Source: Polaromonas sp.
Lineage (GTDB): Bacteria > Pseudomonadota > Gammaproteobacteria > Burkholderiales > Burkholderiaceae_C
Assembly: GCA_028291985.1 (NCBI GenBank)
Contig: JAQGNE010000085.1
Span: 1 to 64,000 of the forward strand
Length of the DNA: 64,000 nucleotides
Direction of reading: 5' to 3'
Part shown: one piece after another, positions 8,123-17,756 of the stretch
Numbering within the stretch: the stretch's first letter is position 1
Layout of the letters: each line of letters begins with the position of its first letter
Program-made: the position numbers and the translations under genes
The notes under the pieces: model-generated
What the model was told of the DNA's origin: nothing
Databases searched by the model: none
The model's input: only the letters and a program-made list of their open reading frames with translations

Positions 8123-9835
8123 ATGACCGACAACGCCAATTCGTGGTTTGGCCCACCGGACAACACCACGGGCGCCTGGAAGACCGCAGCTGACGCCGGA
8201 TCCTTCAGCCGGCTCTGGCGAGCCTTCATGTCGGCGCGGGTGACTATCGCCAGCGTACTGCTGATCATGCAGGCGTTTGTCTACGCATTCGGAAGCGTCA
8301 GCGCACAGTGGTCCATTGTTATTTGTGCGGGTTATCTGGTGGCCACGGCCGCAACACGCATCTGGATGCGGCCTACACCGCCAGGCACCCGGCTTGATGC
8401 GCAATGGCTTTTCTCGATCGGCGTGGATGTGCTGGTGTTCTCCGCGCTTAACTTTCTCCAGACAAGCGGCGTTAACTACACGCCGCTGTTTGCGCTGCCG
8501 GTACTGCTGGCTTCGGTGCTGGGACCGATACTGCTGGCGCTCGGTACTGCGGCTGCGGTAACACTGCTGCTGCTGGCTGATGCCTGGTGGGTGTCCCTGT
8601 CGATGGGTGAACTGGCTTCCAGGCTTTTGCAGTCGGGCCTGAGCGGATCCGGATTTTTTGCGGTTGCACTGCTGGCCAACCAGCTGGCGCTACGGCTGGC
8701 CCGGGAAGAGCAGCTGGCCAAGACCAGCCAGTCTGTGGCGCGCACCCAGCGGCGTGTCAATGAACTGGTCGTCGAGACGCTGACCGATGGCGTGCTGGTG
8801 ATTGATTCCCGCGGTATCGTCAGGTCCGCCAATCCGGCCAGCCGGCGCCTGTTGACACATGGTGAGACTGTCGCTGCTGCGCCGTTTGCGCTGGCCAGCC
8901 AGCCCGCCTGGGGGCCTCTGGAGCAGATCATGGGCATGACCTTTATGCGCCAGGTACCGCAAGAGTCGGAGCTGACGCTGCACTTTGCGGCCCGCGATGC
9001 GCGGCGCCTTCGGGTGCGGACCCGGCTGGCAGACTCGCAGAACGATGTGAGCGAAAGCCTGTGCGTGATGTTTCTGGAGGATCTGCGGGAGATGGAAGCG
9101 CGGGTCAGAACCGAAAAAATGGCCGCCATGGGCCGCATGTCTGCGGCAGTGGCGCATGAAATCAGAAACCCGCTGTCTGCCATATCGCAGGCCAACGCTC
9201 TTCTTGAAGAAGACCTGCATGACGTGGCGCAGCGGCAGCTGACCGGCATGGTGCGGCAGAACACGGAGCGCCTGGCAAAAATCGTCGACGAGATACTGAA
9301 TATTGCGAGGGTGCAGGTTGTCGGGCCCGACGAAATGATGCCCAGCCTGATGCTTGACGATGCTGCCGGCCGCATCGCGCTCGAGTGGTCGTCCCAAAGC
9401 GGTGGCGGCAACCGTCTGGCGCTGGCGCTCGGCTCGCCACGCGCCTCGGTGCCGTTTGACCCCGAGCATTTGCGACGGGTGATGGTCAACCTGCTGGACA
9501 ACGCATTGCGCTATGCCGCGGGTGGACCTGCTTGCATTGAAATTGGCACCCGCATCGAAGCAGGGCAAGCCCGGCTGTCCGTCTGGAGCGATGGAGCGCC
9601 ACTTGAAAAATCGGTGCAGGCCCACTTGTTTGAACCCTTTTTCTCATCGGAAAGCCGATCCAGCGGATTGGGACTGTATATTTGTCGGGAGCTCTGCGAG
9701 CGTTATGGTGCCGTCATCGGCTATCAGCGCGCCTTCCGCGGAATCGTCGAGGGTAATGAGTTTCACCTGACCCTGCGCCGCGTCTCCTTCATCAGGCCCA
9801 ATCGGCTTTCCGACGCCAACTCCTACATTGCTTGA
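8123..9835 (+). CDS. pilS: Sensor histidine kinase PilS (type IV pilus regulation)
   Basis: A membrane sensor kinase of about 570 residues paired with PilR directly downstream. The N-terminal ~200 residues hold six hydrophobic segments, as in PilS. A PAS-like region follows (starting LTDGVLVIDSRGIVRSANPA). Then come HisKA with MSAAVAHEIRNPLSAISQ and HATPase_c with the N-box VNLLDNALRYA and a G-box SSGLGLYI. In pseudomonads PilS senses pilin in the membrane and controls sigma-54-dependent pilA transcription through PilR. ATG 8123 was chosen over an in-frame TTG at 8090 because the latter overlaps the upstream gene by 29 bp. The intergenic distance to pilR is 3 bp. Confidence 0.92.
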   Translation: MTDNANSWFGPPDNTTGAWKTAADAGSFSRLWRAFMSARVTIASVLLIMQAFVYAFGSVSAQWSIVICAGYLVATAATRIWMRPTPPGTRLDAQWLFSIGVDVLVFSALNFLQTSGVNYTPLFALPVLLASVLGPILLALGTAAAVTLLLLADAWWVSLSMGELASRLLQSGLSGSGFFAVALLANQLALRLAREEQLAKTSQSVARTQRRVNELVVETLTDGVLVIDSRGIVRSANPASRRLLTHGETVAAAPFALASQPAWGPLEQIMGMTFMRQVPQESELTLHFAARDARRLRVRTRLADSQNDVSESLCVMFLEDLREMEARVRTEKMAAMGRMSAAVAHEIRNPLSAISQANALLEEDLHDVAQRQLTGMVRQNTERLAKIVDEILNIARVQVVGPDEMMPSLMLDDAAGRIALEWSSQSGGGNRLALALGSPRASVPFDPEHLRRVMVNLLDNALRYAAGGPACIEIGTRIEAGQARLSVWSDGAPLEKSVQAHLFEPFFSSESRSSGLGLYICRELCERYGAVIGYQRAFRGIVEGNEFHLTLRRVSFIRPNRLSDANSYIA

Positions 9836-9838
9836 GAC

Positions 9839-11371
9839 ATGCCCGCACCAGTCAATTCTTCACTGCAGCGGCCTGTACATGTTCTGGTGGTCGATGACGA
9901 ACCGGACCTGCGCACGCTTTACGAGCTAACCCTGTTGCGAGAGGGTTACCGGGTTGAGGCGGCTGCTGACCTGGCACAAGCCAGGCAGTGCCTGGATGAA
10001 AAACGTTTTGATGCCGTCATCACCGACATGCGATTGCCCGACGGGCTGGGCCTTGAGCTGCTACGAGACCTGGTGACGCAACAGCGTCCGGAGCGCTGCG
10101 TGGTGATCACAGCCCACGGCTCCGCAGAAAACGCCGTCGAAGCCCTGAAGGCTGGCGCCTTTGACTACCTGACAAAACCGGTTGACCTGAAGCAGTTTCG
10201 CAGCGTCGTGGCTTCTGCCGTTCAGGGAACGTCGACCGTCATGGGAGCCGTAAAGCCGGTGCGTTCGGGAAATGACGGTGAAAAAACCGGCGGTATCCCG
10301 ACGTCCAGTGCAGCGTTAGGTTCAGTACCGGCTTCATCCGCGCTGCCCCTGCCCGCTGCGGCTGGCACGACACTCGCATTGGTCCGACTGGTGGGACAGT
10401 CAGCCGCGATGCAGACGGTCAAATCGAGAATTGCCAAGACGGCTGGCAGCATGGCGCCGGTGCTCATACAAGGTGAATCGGGCACCGGCAAGGAACTGGT
10501 CGCGCGGGCTGTGCACCACTGCAGTCACCGCGCATCCGGTCCCTTCGTAGCCGTCAACTGCAGCGCGATTCCCGAAAACCTGCTGGAGGCCGAATTTTTT
10601 GGCGCGCGCAAGGGCGCCTATACCGGCTCAACCCATGACCGGCCCGGGTACTTTCAGGCGGCTAAGGGTGGCACGCTGTTTCTGGATGAAATCGGCGACC
10701 TGCCGCTGGCAATGCAGTCGAAACTGCTGCGAGCCATTCAGGAGCGCGTCGTCCGGCCTTTGGGCTCATCCCAGGAAGACGCGGTTGATGTCCGCATCGT
10801 GAGCGCCTCGCACAAGGAGCTCGGCGCAGAGGTATCGGCTTCGCGCTTCCGTCAGGACTTGTATTACCGGCTCAACGTGATCGTGATCAATGTTCCTGCG
10901 CTGCGGGAACGTCTGGAAGACCTGCCCGAACTATGCCGGGCGCTGCTGGCACGGATATGCGAGGAGTCCGGCTTCAACCCCAGCATGCTCACGGCGCCCG
11001 TTCTGGCACAGCTGCAGAAGCATCCGTTTCACGGCAACGTACGGGAACTCGAAAATATCCTGCATCGCGCGCTGGCCATGGGCGAAGGCGGCGAGCTTTG
11101 CCTGGACATGCCAGCTGTGCAGGTTGCAGATGCAGGGAGCGCGCAGCCGTTGGCGATTCCGGACAACCTGCAGGATTTTCTGGACGCCCAGGAACGGGAC
11201 ATCTTGTGCCGTGTTCTGGCAGAGACCCGTTTCAACCGCACAGCTGCGGCCAGCCGGCTCGGCATCAGCCTGCGGCAGATACGCTATCGCATCGCGCGCC
11301 TTCACATTGCACTGCCAGATGGAGAAGCCAGCGCCGACAGCCAGCCATCGGACGATGACGAAATCGCCTGA
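9839..11371 (+). CDS. pilR: Sigma-54-dependent response regulator PilR
   Basis: A 510-residue NtrC-type activator. The receiver domain (about 13–125) has VVDDEPD, phospho-acceptor in AVITDMRLPDG and Lys in YLTKPVD. The AAA+ domain has Walker A GESGTGKE, Walker B GGTLFLDEIGDLP, and the sigma-54 contact loop read here as GAYTGS. The usual form is GAFTGA, so two positions are conservatively changed. A Fis-type helix-turn-helix ends the protein (FNRTAAASRLGISLRQIRYR). A 60-residue Ala/Ser/Pro-rich linker separates receiver and AAA+ domains. It is co-transcribed with pilS and overlaps ampD by 17 bp. No pilin gene lies in the window. Confidence 0.93.
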   Translation: MPAPVNSSLQRPVHVLVVDDEPDLRTLYELTLLREGYRVEAAADLAQARQCLDEKRFDAVITDMRLPDGLGLELLRDLVTQQRPERCVVITAHGSAENAVEALKAGAFDYLTKPVDLKQFRSVVASAVQGTSTVMGAVKPVRSGNDGEKTGGIPTSSAALGSVPASSALPLPAAAGTTLALVRLVGQSAAMQTVKSRIAKTAGSMAPVLIQGESGTGKELVARAVHHCSHRASGPFVAVNCSAIPENLLEAEFFGARKGAYTGSTHDRPGYFQAAKGGTLFLDEIGDLPLAMQSKLLRAIQERVVRPLGSSQEDAVDVRIVSASHKELGAEVSASRFRQDLYYRLNVIVINVPALRERLEDLPELCRALLARICEESGFNPSMLTAPVLAQLQKHPFHGNVRELENILHRALAMGEGGELCLDMPAVQVADAGSAQPLAIPDNLQDFLDAQERDILCRVLAETRFNRTAAASRLGISLRQIRYRIARLHIALPDGEASADSQPSDDDEIA

Positions 11372-11984
11372 AAGCGCCCCGCTTGCAGCGCTTTGGCATG
11401 AAGGCTGGTACAGCCCTGCGAAGCGCCTTGACTCACCCAATTTCGAGCGGCGGCCTAACGACACGGCAATTGACCTGCTGGTGATCCATTCGATTAGCCT
11501 GCCGCCCGGAAAATTCGGGAACGGCAATGTGCACCGGCTCTTTACCAACCAGCTGGACTGGAATGGGCATCCTTACTTTGAATCGCTACGCGGGCTGAAG
11601 GTATCCGCACATTTTTTTGTCACACGGATGGGAGAGCTGTGGCAATTTGTCAGTTGCGATGCGCGGGCGTGGCATGCGGGAACGTCCACATATTGTGGAC
11701 GCGACAACTGCAACGATTATTCCATCGGCATTGAACTGGAAGGACTCGAAGGCGACCGATTTGACCCGCGCCAGTACGCATCGCTTGCCATGCTTTGCCG
11801 CGCTATTGCTTGCAATTACCCGGTCCGTCATGTGGCAGGCCATGAGCATATTGCGCCGGGTCGCAAGTGTGATCCAGGTCCCGGGTTTGACTGGGCGCTG
11901 CTGAAAAACCAACTTGCGGCATCAGGATTGGAAAGCGTAACGCTTGGATCGGATTCACCGGACAGTTCCGAATCAAACGCTTGA
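11355..11984 (+). CDS. ampD: N-acetyl-anhydromuramyl-L-alanine amidase AmpD
   Basis: A cytoplasmic zinc amidase of 209 residues that cleaves the lactyl–L-Ala bond of 1,6-anhydroMurNAc-peptides during peptidoglycan recycling. Zinc ligands are visible: His in DLLVIHSI, His in GHEHIAPGRK and Asp in CDPGPGFDW. The AmpD hallmarks RAWHAG and IGIELEG are present. The start at ATG 11355 lies inside the end of pilR. The protein extends about 20 residues past the catalytic core with a Ser/Asp-rich tail. Together with mpl at 24.8 kb it represents the recycling branch of wall synthesis in this window. Confidence 0.93.
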   Translation: MTKSPESAPLAALWHEGWYSPAKRLDSPNFERRPNDTAIDLLVIHSISLPPGKFGNGNVHRLFTNQLDWNGHPYFESLRGLKVSAHFFVTRMGELWQFVSCDARAWHAGTSTYCGRDNCNDYSIGIELEGLEGDRFDPRQYASLAMLCRAIACNYPVRHVAGHEHIAPGRKCDPGPGFDWALLKNQLAASGLESVTLGSDSPDSSESNA

Positions 11985-12416
11985 GCGGCAACTTGCGCCC
12001 TACAGCAGGGGCAGGCACTATGCGGCTTGCAGCTCGAAAAGAGCCTGGAAGGCGCCCCAGATAAGCAGTCTTGCGCAGCATGCCCGTCCTGCGCCGCTGC
12101 CAGGCCCGTTCACGAAAATTGTGATGCTGCCCTGCCCTGAAAATCCTGCCCGGTTTCTGCCTGAGTCCCGCCTAACGGCCGGTAACTAAAATTTCAGGAA
12201 ATGAGTACAAACACCATAGGTAGTGTTTAAAATAGTTTTAGACACTAGATGTAGTGCAAGCCCGGCCAGGCTTCACTCAACCCCCACAGGCTCCAGCACA
12301 GCAACTTGAAGTTCCGATCGGCGAGCGCACGGATACCTATTTTTGCCAGCCCGACCACCAGTCGCCGCGTTGCCGTCAGAAGCCAACCGAATTGATAGCA
12401 CATACAGAGGAAGCCC
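11985..12416. other. nrdAB upstream region
   Basis: A 432-bp gap with no supported gene. It holds the two NrdR boxes (12211–12257). The stretch from about 12258 to 12416 is then the long 5' leader of nrdA, in which no further structure was recognised. Confidence 0.5.
12211..12257 (+). promoter_or_regulatory. Tandem NrdR boxes upstream of nrdA
   Basis: Two imperfect 16-bp palindromes, ACACCATAGGTAGTGT (12211–12226) and ACACTAGATGTAGTGC (12242–12257), start 31 bp apart, about three helical turns. Consensus NrdR boxes are ACAC-AT-rich-GTGT palindromes usually found as pairs with this spacing upstream of ribonucleotide reductase operons. NrdR represses these genes when bound to (d)ATP. The intervening AT-rich tract (TTTAAAATAGTTTTA) probably contains promoter elements. 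Confidence 0.88.
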
Positions 12417-15362
12417 ATGCAAACCGTTCAGAAGATCAACCCTGTGGCGACAGGCAATACCGCCCCTACGCAGCAGCACCTTGACGAAGCAGCAGCCCTG
12501 TCAAACCCTTACAGCAACTACCAGATCATTCGCCGTAATGGCGCAGTGGTTCCGTTTGCACCCAACAAAATCGCAGTGGCCATGATGAAGGCGTTTCTGG
12601 CGGTTCATGGCACGCAAGGCGCTGCATCGGCAAGCGTGCGCGAAACCGTCGACGAACTGACCCAAGCGGTGATGCGTGCCCTCATGCGCTCACGTCCAGG
12701 TGGTGGCACGTTTCATATTGAAGACGTTCAGGATCAGGTTGAACTCGGTCTGATGCGCGGCGGGCATCATGAAATTGCCCGGGCCTATGTGCTGTACCGC
12801 GAGAAACGCACCCAGGAGCGCACGCTGGAGCGCGCCCGCCAGCCACAAGGGCAGGTCAACGCACCGGCATTGCTGCATGTGATGGATGGCGGAAAAAGGG
12901 TCGAACTGGACCTGAGAAACCTGCAAGCCCTCATCGAGGCATCCTGCGACGGCCTTGGCGCGGACATCAAGCCTGAACCCATCGTTCATGAGACCATGCG
13001 CAACCTGTACGACGGCGTTCCTATTGATGAGGTTTACAAGGCGTCCATCCTTGCGGCACGCACCCTGATTGAGAAAGATCCGGATTACACCTATGCAACC
13101 GCCCGGTTGCTGATGCACACGATTCGCCGCGAAGTACTTGGCGAAGAAGTCAACCAGGCGGAAATGGTCACCCGCTATGCCGAGTATTTTCCGCAGTTCA
13201 TCGCCAAGGGCGTGCAAAACGAGTTGCTTGACGAAAAGCTCCAGCAGTTTGACTTGGCCCGACTGGGCGCAGCACTCAAGCCGGAGCGCGACCTCCGGTT
13301 CGACTACCTCGGACTTCAAACGTTGTTCGACCGCTATTTCCTGCATGTGCGAAAGCAGCGCATCGAACTGCCGCAAGCATTTTTCATGCGAGTGGCGATG
13401 GGTCTTTCACTCAACGAAATAGACCGGGAAGCGCGCGCCATCGAATTTTATGAAGTGCTCTCCTCCTTCGATTTCATGTCGAGCACGCCGACGCTCTTCA
13501 ATGCCGGGACCCTGCGCTCGCAGCTGTCATCGTGCTACCTCACCACCGTAGCCGATGACCTGGGCGGTATTTATGACGCCATCAAGGAAAACGCCCTGCT
13601 GTCGAAGTTTGCCGGCGGCCTGGGCAATGACTGGACGCCGGTTCGCGCACTGGGCGCGCACATCAAGGGCACCAACGGAGAGTCGCAAGGCGTAGTACCT
13701 TTTCTGAAAGTGGTTAACGATACGGCCGTGGCCGTCAACCAAGGGGGCAAACGGAAAGGCGCGGTATGTGCCTACCTGGAAACCTGGCATCTGGACATCG
13801 AGGAGTTTCTGGAACTGCGAAAAAATACCGGTGATGATCGCCGCCGCACGCATGACATGAACACCTCCAACTGGATTCCTGACCTGTTCATGCGCCGCGT
13901 CATGGAAAAAGGCAGCTGGACACTGTTCTCCCCTAACGATACGCCCGACCTGCACGACAAGTTCGGCAAGGACTTCGAGAAGACCTACGTCGCCTATGAA
14001 GCCAAGGCTGAGCGCGGCGAGATCAAGCCGACGCGCAAGCTGCAGGCAACCGACATGTGGCGCAAAATGCTGTCGATGCTGTTTGAGACCGGCCATCCCT
14101 GGATCACCTTCAAGGATGCCTGCAACATCCGCTCCCCACAGCAGCATGCCGGCGTCGTTCACTCATCGAACCTCTGCACCGAGATCACGCTCAATACCAG
14201 CGATACCGAAACCGCTGTGTGCAATTTGGGTTCGGTCAACCTTGTCCAGCATTTGAAAGATGGACCAGCGGGCCCTGGCTCGCGGGTGCTTGACCATGAA
14301 AAACTGCAAAAGACCATCACCACGGCCATGCGCATGCTGGACAACGTGATCGACATCAACTACTACGCCGTTAAAAAAGCGCGTGACTCCAACATGCGCC
14401 ACCGTCCGGTCGGGCTCGGCATCATGGGGTTCCAGGATTGCCTCTATGAGCTGCGTGTGCCTTACGCGTCGCAAGAAGCCGTTGAGTTTGCCGACCAGTC
14501 CATGGAAGCCGTGTGCTACCACGCCTATTGGGCATCCACCGAACTGGCAAAGGAACGCGGCCGGTACACCAGCTACAAAGGATCGCTCTGGGACAAGGGC
14601 GTATTGCCGCTCGACACGCTGGACATGCTGGCTGACGAGCGCGGCGGCTATGTTGAGGTCGACCGCTCGTCTACCCTCGACTGGGAAGCGCTGCGCACCA
14701 AGATTTCGGTGGACGGCATGCGCAACTCCAACTGCGTGGCCATCGCCCCTACTGCAACTATTTCAAACATCATCGGGGTGGATGCCTGCATTGAACCCTG
14801 CTTTGGCAACCTGTCAGTCAAGTCCAATCTGTCGGGCGAGTTCACGGTCATCAACCACTATCTGGTGCGCGACCTGAAACGCCTGGGTCTGTGGGACGAT
14901 GTCATGGTGGTTGACCTCAAGCATTTCGACGGCTCGCTGCGCCCGATTGATCGCGTACCCCAGGACATCAAGGCTTTGTACGCAACCGCCTTTGAAGTCG
15001 AGACATCATGGATTGTGGAAGCTGCGGCACGTCGCCAGAAGTGGATTGACCAGGCCCAGTCGCTCAATATCTACATGGCGGGTGCCTCGGGCAAGAAGCT
15101 TGATGAAACCTACAAGCTCGCCTGGCTGCGCGGACTCAAGACCACTTACTACCTGCGCACGCAAAGCGCGACGCATGCCGAGAAATCCACCGTCACTGCT
15201 GGCAAGATGAATTCGGTTTCATCGGGCTCGGGTACAGCGCCAAGCAGCATGAGCGCGCTGGACGCAGCGGTGCTCGCAGCGCAAGCGCAGATGAGCCAGG
15301 TTGCAGCAACTGATATCAAGTTCTGTGCGATTGATGATCCCGGTTGCGAAGCCTGCCAGTAA
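12417..15362 (+). CDS. nrdA: Ribonucleoside-diphosphate reductase class I, large subunit
   Basis: This 981-residue catalytic subunit reduces ribonucleoside diphosphates to deoxy forms. An N-terminal ATP-cone (about 38–130, starting IIRRNGAVVPFAPNKI) provides allosteric control. The barrel follows with SQLSSCYLTT, the NLCTEI segment, and NCVAIAPTATISN. The extreme C-terminus carries the redox-shuttling CxxC in GCEACQ. A Ser/Ala-rich, poorly conserved linker lies just before that tail. It is longer than the 761-residue E. coli NrdA and resembles the ~950–980-residue form common in Burkholderiales. nrdB follows after about 155 bp, and NrdR boxes precede it. Confidence 0.96.
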   Translation: MQTVQKINPVATGNTAPTQQHLDEAAALSNPYSNYQIIRRNGAVVPFAPNKIAVAMMKAFLAVHGTQGAASASVRETVDELTQAVMRALMRSRPGGGTFHIEDVQDQVELGLMRGGHHEIARAYVLYREKRTQERTLERARQPQGQVNAPALLHVMDGGKRVELDLRNLQALIEASCDGLGADIKPEPIVHETMRNLYDGVPIDEVYKASILAARTLIEKDPDYTYATARLLMHTIRREVLGEEVNQAEMVTRYAEYFPQFIAKGVQNELLDEKLQQFDLARLGAALKPERDLRFDYLGLQTLFDRYFLHVRKQRIELPQAFFMRVAMGLSLNEIDREARAIEFYEVLSSFDFMSSTPTLFNAGTLRSQLSSCYLTTVADDLGGIYDAIKENALLSKFAGGLGNDWTPVRALGAHIKGTNGESQGVVPFLKVVNDTAVAVNQGGKRKGAVCAYLETWHLDIEEFLELRKNTGDDRRRTHDMNTSNWIPDLFMRRVMEKGSWTLFSPNDTPDLHDKFGKDFEKTYVAYEAKAERGEIKPTRKLQATDMWRKMLSMLFETGHPWITFKDACNIRSPQQHAGVVHSSNLCTEITLNTSDTETAVCNLGSVNLVQHLKDGPAGPGSRVLDHEKLQKTITTAMRMLDNVIDINYYAVKKARDSNMRHRPVGLGIMGFQDCLYELRVPYASQEAVEFADQSMEAVCYHAYWASTELAKERGRYTSYKGSLWDKGVLPLDTLDMLADERGGYVEVDRSSTLDWEALRTKISVDGMRNSNCVAIAPTATISNIIGVDACIEPCFGNLSVKSNLSGEFTVINHYLVRDLKRLGLWDDVMVVDLKHFDGSLRPIDRVPQDIKALYATAFEVETSWIVEAAARRQKWIDQAQSLNIYMAGASGKKLDETYKLAWLRGLKTTYYLRTQSATHAEKSTVTAGKMNSVSSGSGTAPSSMSALDAAVLAAQAQMSQVAATDIKFCAIDDPGCEACQ

Positions 15363-15517
15363 GTCATCGAAAGAAATCGCCATGTGCTTGCAACGCTATC
15401 GACATCATCAAGACATCATGTCGGTGCAGTTGAGCAACACTAACAGGCAGTGATGCAAATGAACTCTTCTCATTTCATATCACTGCTTTGATAATCTCAA
15501 AAGTATTGGAATCCTCT

Positions 15518-16789
15518 ATGTTGACCTGGGACGATGAAGTCACACCATCCGCGCAAAAAGGCAGCGCCTCGGCATCGGGCCGCCCTGCGGGATTTCCATC
15601 GGGTTTTTCCGAGCGCTCAACCCCGAATGCAGTCTCGTCATCGCGCGTGATGAACGATGCGGAGTTGCAGGCAACAACTGCAGGGCCGTCATCGGTAACG
15701 GCTGCAGTACCAGCACAAAAGCCCACCGTGACCGCAGCGACTTCTTCGGCGCCTGCGGCGGCAACCGTGCCAACCCGTATCAAGGCTTCAGACAAGCGCA
15801 TCATCAACGGGCAGACCGATGTCAACCAGCTCGTGCCTTTCAAATACAAATGGGCGTGGGAAAAGTACCTGTCCAGTTGCGCCAACCACTGGATGCCGCA
15901 AGAGGTCAACATGACACGTGACATCGCGCTTTGGAAAGACCCCAACGGCCTTACCGAAGACGAGCGTCGCCTCGTCAAGCGCAACCTTGGTTTTTTTGTG
16001 ACGGCTGACTCGCTGGCTGCCAACAACATCGTGTTGGGTACCTATCGGCATATCACCGCACCCGAATGCCGCCAGTTCCTGTTGCGCCAGGCTTTTGAGG
16101 AAGCCATACATACGCACGCTTATCAATACATCACCGAGTCGCTGGGTCTGGATGAGGCGGAAATTTTCAACGCCTATAACGAAGTCCAGTCCATCCGCGA
16201 CAAGGACCAGTTTCTGATCCCGTTCATCGAGGTCATTTCCGACCCCAACTTCAAAACTGGCACGCCTGAAGCTGACCAGACCTTGCTGAAGTCGCTGATT
16301 GTTTTTGCATGCCTGATGGAAGGCCTATTTTTCTACGTGGGTTTCACTCAGATTCTGGCCCTGGGTCGACAGAACAAGATGACCGGTGCTGCCGAGCAGT
16401 ACCAGTACATCCTGCGCGATGAATCCATGCACTGCAACTTCGGCATTGACCTGATCAACCAGCTCAAGCTAGAGAACCCGCATCTGTGGACGGCCCAGTT
16501 CAAGGACGAGATCAAGGCTCTTTTCCTGAAGGCTGTCGAGCTCGAGTACCGCTATGCCGAGGACACGATGCCGCGCGGCGTTCTGGGCTTGAATGCGTCC
16601 ATGTTCAAAGGCTACTTGCGCTACATCGCAAACCGCAGGGCAACCCAGATCGGACTTGAAACCTTGTTCCCGAACGAAGAGAATCCGTTTCCGTGGATGA
16701 GTGAAATGATTGACCTGAAAAAAGAACGCAATTTTTTCGAAACCCGTGTTATTGAATACCAGTCGGGCGGCGCCCTTTCCTGGGACTGA
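15518..16789 (+). CDS. nrdB: Ribonucleoside-diphosphate reductase class I, small subunit
   Basis: The 423-residue beta subunit houses the di-metal/tyrosyl-radical centre. Metal-ligand regions are visible: [13 protein letters not shown] and DESMHCNFG, with an upstream acidic ligand in [16 protein letters not shown]. The N-terminal ~95 residues after MLTWDDEV are low-complexity (Ala/Ser/Thr/Pro) and absent from E. coli NrdB. The conserved domain begins at about [25 protein letters not shown] 15518 is preferred over 15488 because MLTWDDEV is the recurrent start in relatives as recalled. It is co-transcribed with nrdA in all likelihood. Confidence 0.95.
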   Translation: MLTWDDEVTPSAQKGSASASGRPAGFPSGFSERSTPNAVSSSRVMNDAELQATTAGPSSVTAAVPAQKPTVTAATSSAPAAATVPTRIKASDKRIINGQTDVNQLVPFKYKWAWEKYLSSCANHWMPQEVNMTRDIALWKDPNGLTEDERRLVKRNLGFFVTADSLAANNIVLGTYRHITAPECRQFLLRQAFEEAIHTHAYQYITESLGLDEAEIFNAYNEVQSIRDKDQFLIPFIEVISDPNFKTGTPEADQTLLKSLIVFACLMEGLFFYVGFTQILALGRQNKMTGAAEQYQYILRDESMHCNFGIDLINQLKLENPHLWTAQFKDEIKALFLKAVELEYRYAEDTMPRGVLGLNASMFKGYLRYIANRRATQIGLETLFPNEENPFPWMSEMIDLKKERNFFETRVIEYQSGGALSWD

Positions 16790-16868
16790 AGCGGCGACAC
16801 ATTCGAATTTATTGACAGAGACAAGACCACCACCATTACATGATTTCTAGAATTGCAAAGACCAGCAA

Positions 16869-16886
16869 GGGCGCCATAGAGCGCCC
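16869..16886 (+). terminator. GC-rich hairpin after nrdB, possible terminator
   Basis: GGGCGC and GCGCCC form a perfect 6-bp stem around CATAGA, about 80 bp after nrdB. No T-tract follows, so it may only be a 3' stabilising hairpin. Confidence 0.25.
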
Positions 16887-17006
16887 ATTGGGCTTTGCTC
16901 CTGTGTTCGCGGCGCTGGGGCCGGTTTATCCGATGCCCAACGCCGTGAATCGCTTCACGTACTCCAGACGTGAAGTGCTCTTTGCAACGTGATCAAGGAG
17001 AAAACT

Positions 17007-17498
17007 ATGGCAACTGCGAAAAAAACTGTGGCGAAAACAGCCGCAACAAAAAAATCCCCTGCGAAGAAAGTAGCAGCTAAAAAGGCTCCAGCGAAAAAAG
17101 TAGCGGCGAAAAAAGTCGCCGCGAAAAAAGTCGCAGCTAAAAAGGCCCCTGCCAAGAAAGTAGTGGCTAAAAAAGTCGCCGCGAAAAAAGTAGCGGCAAA
17201 AAAAGCGCCTGCTAAAAAGGTGGTAGCGAAGAAGGTAGCGGCAAAAAAAGCGCCAGCCAAAAAAACGGCAGCGAAGAAAGCCCCTGCCAAAAAAGTAGCA
17301 GCGAAGAAAGCTGCGGCGAAAAAGGCTCCTGCCAAAAAAGCGCCAGCAAAGAAGGTAGCGAAGAAGTCCGCTGCGAAGAAAGCCGCGAAAACACCCGCTG
17401 CCAAAGCTCCGGCTGCCGCAGCACCCAGTGCACCGGCGGCGCAGACGACTTTGAACCCGCAGGCTGCATGGCCGTTTCCGACAGCCAGCAAGCCCTGA
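17007..17498 (+). CDS. Histone H1-like Lys/Ala-rich DNA-binding protein
   Basis: A 163-residue, highly basic protein made almost wholly of repeated KKVAAKK, KKAPAKK and KKVVAKK units (residues about 12–135). It ends with a less basic Ala/Pro tail. It resembles the C-terminal domain of histone H1 and the BpH1/HctB-type proteins of Bordetella and other Burkholderiales, thought to bind and compact DNA non-specifically. The start is supported by an AAGGAG ribosome-binding site 6 bp before ATG 17007. A strong terminator follows, so it is probably a single-gene transcript. The tandem codon repeats make its length likely to vary between strains. The long hydrophobic frame on the opposite strand is a shadow of these repeats. 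Confidence 0.9.
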   Translation: MATAKKTVAKTAATKKSPAKKVAAKKAPAKKVAAKKVAAKKVAAKKAPAKKVVAKKVAAKKVAAKKAPAKKVVAKKVAAKKAPAKKTAAKKAPAKKVAAKKAAAKKAPAKKAPAKKVAKKSAAKKAAKTPAAKAPAAAAPSAPAAQTTLNPQAAWPFPTASKP

Positions 17499-17518
17499 TT
17501 CCAGGCATTTTTTGCCTG

Positions 17519-17550
17519 AAGCCCGGCGTCCGTGGACACCGGGCTTTTTT
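17519..17550 (+). terminator. Rho-independent terminator after the H1-like gene
   Basis: GCCCGG pairs with CCGGGC, and an inner GTC/GAC extends the stem across one mismatch. TTTTTT follows directly, 20 bp after the stop codon. Confidence 0.9.
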
Positions 17551-17694
17551 CATGGCGGCGTCCAGAACACGAATAGATCCACTGTATTGAGCCCGTGCAC
17601 TGATACAACCAAATGCCAGAAACGCTGTGCTGGCGAATGCCCTCAGCACCTTTTCCAAGTCCTGGTCATGCCATATTTTGACCGGCAACAGCGC

Positions 17695-17756
17695 TTTTTG
17701 CTATGTTTTCAATAGCAAAAACACTCGCAGATGCTGGGCTTGCGCCCTATTTAATT
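17695..17756 (+). repeat. Interspersed ~60-bp repeat, copy C
   Basis: TTTTTGCTATGTTTTCAATAGC, then GATGCTGGGCT, then GCGCCCTATTTAATTAC. Its right end reaches the stop codon of the PfkB-family kinase gene encoded on the opposite strand. It lies between two convergent genes. Confidence 0.8.

Noticed and set aside
16955-17688. Long minus-strand frames opposite the H1-like gene, rich in Phe/Ala/Leu
   Set aside because: They are the reverse complement of AAG/GCN codon repeats and have no independent signal; the plus-strand gene has a good ribosome-binding site and a terminator.
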